Part shown: positions 56,020 to 64,000 of the stretch, one piece after another
Layout of the letters: each line of letters begins with the position of its first letter
Position numbering within the stretch: the first letter of the stretch is position 1
DNA from: Sycobia sp. Sy_11
Lineage: Eukaryota; Arthropoda; Insecta; Hymenoptera; Epichrysomallidae
DNA: 64,000 nucleotides
Reading direction: 5' to 3'
Assembly: GCA_018907035.1 (NCBI GenBank)
Contig: JACCIC010000027.1
Location: 4,159,001 to 4,223,000 of the forward strand
Program-made: the position numbers and the translations under genes
The notes under the pieces: generated by a model
Seen by the model: only the letters and a program-made list of their open reading frames with translations
The model's database searches: none
What the model was told of the DNA's origin: nothing

Positions 56020-57176
56020 TATTATCAATTGCTTCAAGAATGTTATGGCGAAAATGCTCCATCGGTTAACATGTAAAGATTGGTTTCAGTGGTTTAGAAG
56101 TGGAGATACTGATGTTAATGACAAAGAACGTTCTAAACAACCGAACAAGTTTAAAGATAGTAATTGCAAGCATTATTGGACGAAAACTCAACTTAAATGC
56201 AGAAAGAACTCTCTAATAAGTTCGGAGTCAGTGACAGAGCAGTTGGCAAACGTTTTCATGCAATGGGAAAGATTCATATAGAAGGAAAATGGTCGTCATA
56301 CGATTTGACTAAAAGTGCCATTATGAATCGATCTACTATGACAATCCTAAGCGTAAAAAATCGTGGGTGATCCCAGGCCAACCGTCCGCAGGGATACCAA
56401 AACGGAACATCCACGGCCAAAAGGTATTGCTGTTCATTTGGTGGGACAATATACAAATGCCAACTGAATAATTTGCAACAGAAATGGATCGAACACATAT
56501 CAGCAATCGCGAGCAATACGCGCAAAGTCATTCTCTTGCATGATAACACTCGGTCACATGTTGCGCAAGCCGTCAAAAACACTCAGTTGGAGCTCGAATA
56601 GGAAGTTTTGCCTTACTCAGCGTACTTGTCAGACATTGCGCCTTCTGATTACCACCTATTTAGATCTATGCAGAACGACCTCGTTGATATACACTTCCGA
56701 CGTGTTCAAGAAGTACGAGAATTTGTGGATGATTGGATCGCCTCGAAACCGCAATCGTTCTTTCCCTAAGGTATCGCCATATTACCCGAAGGATGGGAAA
56801 AAGTAGTAGAATATGGCGGAAAATATTTTTATTAAGCTAACGTGTATCCATTTTACATCAGAAATATCCTTTTAAGTAAATAAATATTTTTATCAGTCTT
56901 ACAGTCTTTATAATACAATATATTAGCTAAAACAATGACAGTCAGACTGTCCTTGTTTATGATCACCCCCGTAGAATCTGAAATAAAAGTTATTACTACA
57001 ATAAATTATATTAGAAAACTAAAAATAAAAATAAAATAAAATTAATAATAAAATAAAAATAAAAATACAATAATAAATAAAATAAAAATAAAAAAATAAT
57101 AAAAGTACTTATTCTATGTTAGTAAAGGACAACCTGACTGCCCCCACCACCTTAAATTTAAGATCACCTTCCTGTC

Positions 57177-57215
57177 CGATGTTTCGAACTGCTACGGTTA
57201 ATCCTTAGGAACTAA
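57177..57215 (-). ncRNA. Degenerate hammerhead motif (P8, left arm)
   Basis: Minus strand: GTTC, then CTAAGGA instead of CTGANGA, stem II remnant, GAAAC, ATC, GGAC. Loss of the invariant G makes it a relic. Confidence 0.55.
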
Positions 57216-57259
57216 ACTGTTGAATTTAGTTCCATGATAGAATTAAATATACAAAGGAA

Positions 57260-58078
57260 TCAGAATTAAACAATAAATTAAGTTTTTTCGACGCCAATGT
57301 TATTAGAAGTAGTAATAACAGAGTAAAAGTAAATTGGTACAGAAAACCTACATGATCAGGTAGGTTGTTAAATTTTAACTCACACCATCTATTTAGAAAC
57401 AAGATAGGTACTGTAAAGGGAGTCATCAACAGAGCAATCAAATTATCACACAAAGATTTTAGAAAAGATAATTTAAAATTAGTTAAAGAGATATTCATTA
57501 ACAATGATTATCCAATAGAATTTATAGATGAAATGATTGCAGAGAGAGTGTATCAAATTTATAATAGCACTAGAGAATGTAATATGGAAAAGAGGAATAA
57601 TAATAATAAAATCGTGGTATTACCATATATCAAAGGATTATCCGAAAGAATTAGAAGTGCATTTAAAAAACATAAGATTCAAGTTTATTTTAAAAACAAT
57701 AATTATATTAGAAAGCTGTTTAATAATAGTAAAGATAAGGATGATAAATGTTTGGAAACAAGAGTAGTATACAAAATAAATTGAAAAGATTGTGACAAAT
57801 ATTATATTGAACAAACGGGAAGGTACCTAAAGCAAAAAATATATAGACATCAATATAGCTTACGAAGCATGAATGGTACATCCGGGTTAAAAGAACATAG
57901 TTTAATCTTATTACATTGTTCCAATTTTGAACATGTAAATATTTTAGGACATGGTATTAAAAATAAATATAAAAGAGAAACTCTTGAAAATAGTCATATT
58001 TTGAAGAATCCCAATAATGTAAATTTAATGTTAGAGTCAAGTAAATTGGACAACACTTATCTTTCCATATTGATATGA
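57260..58078 (+). pseudogene. PLE RT C-terminus and GIY-YIG domain (P8), inactive
   Basis: Reads NVIRSSNNRVKVNWYRKPT, a TGA (Trp expected), then SGRLLNFNSHHLFRNKIG, VKGVINRAIKLSH, NNDYPIEFIDEMIAERVYQI, IKGLSERIRSAFKKHKIQVY, VVYKIN, a TGA (Cys expected), KDCDKYYIEQTGRYLKQKIYRHQ, and LDNTYLSILI to the stop at 58078. In the endonuclease the YIG glycine is Glu and the catalytic Arg/Glu positions are Lys/Arg, so it is inactive beyond the stops. Confidence 0.85.
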
Positions 58079-58192
58079 AATTTGTATTTCGCATTTAAGT
58101 TAAAAAAGGGGGGTCCTATATTGTTGTACTAATAAATTTAGAGTGGGGATGGGGTATATAAAGTAGCATGCTGGGTTTTTCAATTTAGTTTA

Positions 58193-58231
58193 GTTCCTGA
58201 GGAGGAACCGTAGCGGTTCGAAACGTCGGAC
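58193..58231 (+). ncRNA. Hammerhead ribozyme motif (P8, right arm), well preserved
   Basis: GTTC, CTGAGGA (position 7 is variable in hammerheads), stem II GGAACC/GGTTC with loop gtagc, GAAAC, cleavage triplet GTC, GGAC. Stem I GTTC/GGAC has one G-U pair. It is the best-preserved family B copy here. Confidence 0.78.
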
Positions 58232-58595
58232 AAGAAGGTGATCCTAAATTTAAGGTGGTGGGCGCAGTCAGGTTGTCCTTTACTAACGTAGAATAAGTAA
58301 TTTTATTATTTTTTACTTTTTATTTACTTATTATTGTAATTTTATTTTTATTTTTATTTTTATATTTTATTATTAATTTTATTTTATTTTTATTTTTAAT
58401 TTACTGATATACTTTATTGTAGTAATAAGTTTTATTTCAGATTCTACGGGGGTGATCATAAACAAGGACAGTCTGACTGTCGTTATTTTAGCTAATATAT
58501 GATATTATAAAGACTGTAAGACCGATAAAAAGATTTATTAATTTAATTCAGAACAGTCGACATAGGTGCAATTTTTAATTTTATTTTAATTTATT

Positions 58596-59104
58596 TTGTA
58601 ATGTAAATATTTTATTACTTTTTTAATATACTGTGCCAAGTAATAACATTAGCAAAATTAGTTTTGGGTAATGTCTTATTTGTTTCTTTAATATTTTGAT
58701 TATGAAAATATTTATCTAAAAGTAGGACTCTAAATTGAATTCAAAACAACATATTTTTTAAATGAATTACATAGCTAGATAGAAGAATAATCTTTTATTC
58801 CAAAATATTGGTGATGCAAATATTTTATTAATCTTTAATTTTTTCTAATTATGACCATTTCAAAAAATTTAATACTGTTGCTAAGTTCCATAAATGAATT
58901 TGAATTGCCTATTATAATTATTAAAAATCTGAGAAGCAGTATCATATCTTCTATAGAGCAAATCAGGGTAATACTTATGTTTATAAATTAAAATATAGGT
59001 GTAAAATTATATTCCGATTTTAAAATTATTCAGCAATCTACCTCTAGGACTTAAATTAATAAATCAGTAAGTAAGGATGGCGTGAGGGAACTAATGAAAA
59101 AGCG
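58596..59104. other. AT-rich segment, no feature recognised
   Basis: Nothing supported. Confidence 0.35.
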
Positions 59105-59345
59105 AAAGGTTTGTTTGATTTTTATATTTTATTATTAATTTTATTTTATTTTTATTTTTAATTTTCTGATATACTTTAATGTAGTAATAAATTTTATTTC
59201 AGATTCTACAGAGGTGATCATAAACAACAACAGTCTGACTGTCATTATTTTAACTAATATATGATATTATAAAGACTGTAAGACCGATAAAAATATTTAT
59301 TAATTTAATTCAGAACAGTCGACATAAATACAATTTTTAATTTTA
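59105..59345 (+). repeat. Second copy of the PLE family B tail
   Basis: Nearly the same as 58355-58590 ('attctac(g/a)g(g/a)ggtgatcataaacaa', 'agactgtaagaccgataaaa', 'cagaacagtcgacata'). It is in the same orientation 750 bases downstream, without ribozyme or coding. Confidence 0.8.
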
Positions 59346-59734
59346 ATCAAAATAGAAAGTCTAACCATTGCCTTACTTCTCTTACTTTGCAGATTTCGCC
59401 TAGAAAAACGTCATTCTTTTCAAAATAGGGAGAAGTTAAGGAAGTCTGACTAGATCCAAGATAGGAAGCCTGATCATTTCCTTAAGTTTTTTACTTGTAA
59501 AATTTTGACTATAGAAAACACGTATTTCTTTCTAACATCAATAAAAGATAAGAAAATCTGAATAAAGTCGAGAAAGTAATAATTAATATAAGACACTTAT
59601 TAGATGATCGAAGGGAAATCTAACTCGAATCTGGCAAATATTACCTATATGAGGAAATCATCAGTAATACTGACTAGGATCTAGCCCCAACTAAGGATAT
59701 ACCGAGTATATTTCTGCACGGGAAGTTTCCTTGC
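59346..59734. other. Segment without recognised feature
   Basis: Nothing supported. Confidence 0.3.
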
Positions 59735-59895
59735 AGGGCTTTTATGAAGAATTTTTTGCTCGGACACTAGAATACAATGTCCAGGTGTCTCAGAACCACT
59801 TCTACGGAGTATTTCGTGTTCGGACGGTAGAAGACAATTTCTAGATATGACGGGACGATATCTACAAGGAGTTCCGTATTCTGTCATCCGAATAC
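59735..59895 (+). repeat. Helitron-type 60-bp repeat units
   Basis: About two and a half units ('gaatacaatgtccaggtgtctcag', 'cgtgttcggacggtagaagac', 'gacgggacgatatctac') in the sense of H1, then a short reversed piece. Confidence 0.7.
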
Positions 59896-59916
59896 CAAAC
59901 TCTCTTTATAAGTTGT

Positions 59917-60152
59917 ACCGAGACAAGTATGCATTGTACTTGTTTCGGTAATATCAAGCGAACGTAGCAATAACGTCTAAAGAGCGAAAAACCCCGTCCG
60001 CACCTGGTTGCTCATACGTGCCGAATAAGGGTTTTCAGGTATAGGCGTAGAGAGAGAGAGAGAGAGAGAGAGAGAGCAGATGGACATCTAGGTAAAGAGG
60101 GAGAGAGAAAGACAGATGGATAGATACTTAGATAGGTAGATAGGAAGGTTAG

Positions 60153-60188
<36 letters not shown>

Positions 60189-61032
60189 AGATGCTCCGTA
60201 TGTACGAAATATTAGTGCCTCTTGTAAATTAAGAAAAGATTGTTCGAGTAGTGAAAAACTGCTTTCGGTCGAGTGTACTTCGTGGATAATATCGAGACAC
60301 TGCGATCGTTGCTGCGTCATACAGTTGTGATTTGCGCCGTCGCCATTTTGTATTGGCCAATTGCGTATTATTCGTCGCCGTTGTTGTGCTGCTAAATTGC
60401 GTGATTTATCGAGTGCTGTGTGTGTGCGATCGAGAATAGCTCGAGATCATTTGCCGTTGTTTTGGAACGAGTTTACCGCTGAATTGTCGACGTGAACCAT
60501 TCCTGGGCGAGAGTCCGCGCCGGTTTGCGCGAAGCTGTCCAGTGCGGCTGTGTGTCGCTTCACAGGACGTTAAGTCCTGCTGTAGATCATTTCGGACTTG
60601 GACTCTCCCCGTACCCATCGTCCACGTACGATGCGTCGTTGCGGAGAAAAGGTTGCAGGGATTTATGCGGCCGCCAGGCCCCGACCAACAACATCACAAG
60701 TATCGTTTCCCCAGGTAAATTGTAAAGTCAAATCATATTACATACACGTGTATGTGTGTGTGTGTGTCTGTGCGTGCGCGCCGTTAGTGCGATATGGGTG
60801 TGTGAGTGCTAGCTAGCGCACGCGAATTGTATAGTGTATACTGCCTAGTGGAACGTCGTTATTATTATTATTATTATTATTATCATTATCATCATTAGTA
60901 TTATTATTATTACTATAACTAGCATTAATAGTTGTATTAGAATTCACATTTACTGCTAATAAATAAAAATAAATTATACACTTGTTTCGGCTTTTCCCTC
61001 TAAACCGTGAGGGTTTTTACGCCGAAACAAGT
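59917..61032 (+). mobile_element. Hairpin-bounded GC-rich island, class unknown
   Basis: Left: ACCGAGACAAGT (59917-59928) and ACTTGTTTCGGT (59938-59949) form a hairpin. Right: ACTTGTTTCGGC (60980-60991) and GCCGAAACAAGT (61021-61032) form another with the same stem, enclosing CCCTC...GAGGG. Between them lie two (GA)n tracts (about 60047-60076 and 60159-60183), a GC-rich part (60290-60760) with CCAAT-like 'attggccaat' and a splice-donor-like CAG|GTAAAT (60714/60715), and an (ATT)n tract (about 60862-60897). Either a mobile element or a promoter/first exon of a plus-strand gene; I cannot decide. Confidence 0.4.
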
Positions 61033-61263
61033 GCTTAATATTTGCCCGCGATATTATTGGCTTTTTATTTATTGTTTAACCCTTCCCTCACTCATTCCGC
61101 ATATATATTCAAAATCTGAACATTTTTTCTTTGTTTTATCATATTCAATTCAAAAAGTACTCTACCACCCAAACTCCAAAATATAATATTTTATCGTAAT
61201 ATATCTATATGATGTAATATATAGATATATTGGATAGTTGGTTATATTGGATAGGATGTTAGT

Positions 61264-61288
61264 ATATATATATATATATATATATATA
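61264..61288. repeat. (TA)n tract at the Helitron H3 3' end
   Basis: TA repeat; further long TA tracts lie inside H3 at about 61374-61430 and 61543-61582, and next to its 5' end at 62255-62292. Confidence 0.9.
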
Positions 61289-61372
61289 CTAACATCCCCC
61301 GTCTCGGCTTCGCCCGAGATAATAATTTAACCGATTTCATAAACAATTCAATAATATCTAAGTAAAAAAGTA

Positions 61373-61434
<62 letters not shown>

Positions 61435-61540
61435 TAGACCGTAATTTACCTATCGTCGCTTCTGTATAAAAAGTTGTTTCAATGTAGCATCCACTTCAAA
61501 TAGTTGATATTGTACCGACCATTTTAATATATATATTAAA

Positions 61541-61585
<45 letters not shown>

Positions 61586-62221
61586 TATTAAATACAGCTT
61601 CGATGGAGAAAATTGTACTTTCGAGTTAGAGCGGTAAAAAAAGATGTCCAAGTGTCTCGTGACGACGTTTACAGAGAGTATCATGTTCAGACTATAGGAA
61701 ATGTCTCGGGACGATTGCTATAGAGAGTTTTGTGTTGGGGAGGTAGAATACAATGTCCACGTATCCCAGGCCGACTCTTACTGGAAGTGTGCGTGTTCGA
61801 ATGATAGAATACTGATCTCTTCATAGAAGTCGTAATGATATACCTGAACATCGTTTCCCAACTATACATGACACTCCCCGTAGAAGTCGTTCCAAAATAC
61901 CTGGAAATCGCATTCTATCATCCGAACACGAAACTCCCCGTAGAAGTTGACCTGACATACCTAAACTTCGTTTCCTATCAACTAAACACAATACTCCCCG
62001 TAGACATCGTCCCGTCATACCTGGAAACTGATTGTTAAAACCATTAATTTAATTTACTGATTATAGTAAAATGATTTTCAATAAAAAAATATAGCCTATG
62101 TCCTTCCCAAGATAATATAGAATCTATACGTCAAATTTCAGAACAATCGGTTCAGTAGTTTTTTCGGTTATCACGTACAAACAAAAACACGCTTTGTCTT
62201 TATAAATTAGTAAGAGTATGA
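61289..62221 (-). mobile_element. Non-autonomous Helitron H3 with internal 60-bp repeats (minus strand)
   Basis: The 3' end at 61289 reads (minus strand) CTCGGGCGAAGCCGAG, ACGGGGGATG, TTAG, then T. The canonical CTAG is changed to TTAG. The 5' end at 62221 reads TCATACTCTTACTAATTT, then 'ataaagacaaagcgtgtttttg' and 'aaactactgaaccgatt', matching H2. The interior holds a (TA)n tract and the 60-bp array (61600-62035). No Rep/helicase. Confidence 0.8.
61600..62035 (-). repeat. 60-bp tandem repeats inside Helitron H3
   Basis: Units such as 'gacatacctaaacttcgtttcctatcaact' and 'aacacgaaactccccgtagaagt' recur at 60-base spacing (61821-62018 are the clearest). On the minus strand a 65-codon frame (LLRGVSCSDDRMRFPGI-type) stays open, as in H1. 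Confidence 0.85.
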
Positions 62222-62251
62222 TATGATATGATATGATATGATGATATGATA

Positions 62252-62294
<43 letters not shown>

Positions 62295-62321
62295 GGTAAG
62301 TGTATATAAAGGTGATGTTAT

Positions 62322-62695
62322 ACATTAAATTAATAAATATATTTATCTGTCTTACAGTCTTTATACTATAATACATTATAATAAAATAATGGCGGTCAAA
62401 CTGTTCTTGTTTATTATCACCCATGAAGAATCTGAAATAAAACTTATTACAAAAAATATATTAAATTAAAAATTAATAATAATAAATTATATTCTATGTT
62501 AGTGAAAGACAATCTAACTCTATTTTTAATCTAATTTATGTTTAGTAATAAGTTTTATTTCAGATTCGTCATAGATGATAATAAACAGGGACAGTTTAAT
62601 TATCATTATTTTATTATAATATATTATAATAAAAAGACTGTAAGATTGATAAAAATATTTATTAATTTAATTTAAAACAGTCGACATAAGTATAA
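62322..62695. repeat. Coding-less palindrome of two PLE family B tails
   Basis: The left arm (about 62322-62465) is a minus-oriented tail ('taataaatatatttatctgtctt', 'gaatctgaaataaaacttatta'). The right arm (about 62530-62690) is the plus-oriented version ('taataagttttatttcagattc', 'taaaaatatttattaatttaa', 'cagtcgacataag'). Only ~60 bases separate the arms, with no ribozyme and no GIY-YIG coding. Confidence 0.75.
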
Positions 62696-64000
62696 TTTTT
62701 AATATTAATGATATTTTGCAGACTATTTTTACGATATATATGTACATCGTGAAAAATAGTGTAGCGAGCAACTCACGGTGTACTTCGGATGTCCATAGTA
62801 GCAAAAAAATTAACTTTACAAGTTATTGGTTTAACCAATGTTAAAACTTTATAGAGGTATTTAATCTTTAGAGTATCACCTTTGTTTTTCATTCGCTTAT
62901 CAAAAAAATTCATTTTATAAAAATGTTGTGTCTATGTTAAATCAACAATTATTTCATATGTGAGAGCACAGTATGCTGAGCGGGCGTCAAATCTCTAAGA
63001 TGGTCATATATTTGTTCCAATTTTACTTCATTATGTTATATTACGGCTTGGATATGTTTATTGATTAGGTTTACGAGTAAAATGGTTCAAAGGCTTATTG
63101 AATTCTCAATATTGGTTGAGCCAATCACTTGTAATCGCAGTAAAGTTCATTTTCCTATTACTGGAAGATTCAGAGGAATTGCGTGGATCGCGCGCCAGCA
63201 CGCTGCATGACTTGTATTCTGAAATATTTAATAACTTTTTATCTAATAGATCTAAAAGATGAAAAAATACTAAAGAAAACAGTATTTAGCGCAATTGATT
63301 TCAGTTAAGCTCAGGTATGTTACAATTATTGAAACAATTCAATTGTTTATACTTTTAAGTTGTTTAAAAATTAACATTTTTTTTAATTTTCTTTCAAAGT
63401 TTACATAACATAGTATGTGAATGAAAATAGTTCGGCATTGATGCGATTAATGTAGTTTGACAGAATCAATTTCAAATTAAAGATTTTAGAGTAAATTTAT
63501 CCATTTTTTCAAAATTCATGCGTGGATATGTTCCAGAAAAAAACTTCAAATATACTTTAATTAATTATAGAAGCTGTAAAAAATTCCGATTTATAAAATA
63601 TCAAATTTTTATCACGAATGATCTATATAGAGTTTTTAAATACAATATTCTAAACGCGGTACATTAAACAAAGTTAACTTAAAATAACTACATTTGCCGA
63701 TTTAAATATACATGTATTGGGCTTTTAAAAATACTAAAATTATATCTAGAAACTGTACGTGAAAATTTGCAAATTATGGAAACCTAGGAAAAAATACTGT
63801 AAAAAAATCATCAGACTCCTATTAAACATTTTATATTAAAGTCTGTCATTGATTATATCTTTATTTAATTGATATATCTGTAAAAGTATTGTTATAAAAA
63901 AAGTATATAAGCTACTTAATTAAATTCGCTATTCAAAGAAAAGCATCAGTACAAGTTCATTGATAGTAACTAAATAAGTATGGTTTGTTAAAGCTGTATT
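62696..64000. other. AT-rich segment, no feature recognised
   Basis: No coding motif, repeat terminus or structured RNA was recognised in the last 1.3 kb. Confidence 0.35.

Larger units (their letters stand above)
53560..56864 (+). pseudogene. Mariner M7, interrupted by element X2
   Basis: The 5' part (53560-53775) matches the 5' untranslated region of the deleted mariner at 14345-14460. Coding resumes after X2 at about 56022: YYQLLQECYGENAPSVN, KDWFQWFRSGDTDVNDKERS, then QALLDENSTQMQKELSNKF, GVSDRAVGKRFHAMGKIH, IPKRNIHGQKVLLFIWWDN, VILLHDNTRSHVAQAV (second Asp), IAPSDYHLFRSMQNDLVDIHF (third Asp), FVDDWIASKPQSFF, ILPEGWEKVVEYGGKYF. Several stops and frameshifts. The right end is cut by the PLE tail at about 56865. 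Confidence 0.8.
56865..58595. mobile_element. Penelope-like element P8 with inverted 5' repeat (family B)
   Basis: Left: a minus-oriented tail and hammerhead remnant (56865-57225). Then plus-oriented coding (57225-58078), a hammerhead (58193-58231) and the tail to about 58595. The two tails are inverted copies of each other, the same layout as the family A copies P2 and P3/P4. Confidence 0.85.

Noticed and set aside
60492..60725. 77-codon open frame as a coding exon
   Set aside because: Located in a GC-rich island with overlapping frames on both strands and no family resemblance. A non-coding first exon remains possible, so the region is reported only as an island.
60290..60760. First exon of 14-3-3 epsilon
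   Set aside because: The promoter-like and donor-like signals are on the plus strand, while 14-3-3 epsilon runs on the minus strand. No minus-strand sequence matching its N-terminal ~20 residues was found.

Overview
The window looks like an AT-rich, transposon-saturated stretch of insect nuclear DNA, most probably from an ant or another hymenopteran. This rests on the AT-rich background, long (TA)n tracts, many mariner copies, Penelope-like elements, Helitrons and a Polinton-like element of the kind common in ant genomes. The species assignment is inference. There are no operons or bacterial signals.

One host gene is clear. It is 14-3-3 epsilon on the minus strand, and three of its exons lie here: 52766-53072, 30973-31316 and the short terminal exon 29425-29480. 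Splice phases join correctly and together encode about 235 residues, lacking only the ~20 N-terminal residues, whose exon must lie beyond the window. The intron between the first two exons is 21.4 kb and the last intron is 1.5 kb; both are filled with mobile elements.

Layout. 229-1436: non-autonomous Helitron with an internal 60-bp minisatellite. 2595-11647: decayed Polinton/Maverick-like element (9.05 kb) with ~270-bp inverted termini, a protein-primed DNA polymerase B, a retroviral-type integrase and several small virion-like genes. 12091-14460: Penelope (PLE) fragment, Helitron, polymerase-B scrap, deleted mariner. 14665-16643: element with ~560-600-bp inverted repeats and no coding. 16663-19091: decayed ZMYM1-like hAT transposase. 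20055-22189: Tc1, gypsy RNase H, Helitron repeat and mariner remnants. 23880-26231: fold-back PLE and mariner. 29425-53072: the 14-3-3 epsilon gene with its transposon-filled introns (gag remnant, nested mariners, LTR-like islands, PLEs, a tRNA-derived SINE, an R1-like retroposon). 53560-58595: a three-level nest of mariner in inverted-repeat element in mariner, then a fold-back PLE. 59735-62695: Helitron repeats, a GC-rich island bounded by hairpins, a third Helitron and a coding-less palindrome made of two PLE tails.

Most mobile-element genes are broken. The most intact transposase is the mariner at 35018-36304, which is full length but carries three nonsense codons. The most interesting signals are the hammerhead-ribozyme motifs in the PLE repeats (at least five with intact cores), the recurrent inverted PLE architecture, the Helitron-linked 60-bp repeat, the Polinton-like element, and the hairpin-bounded island at 59917-61032.
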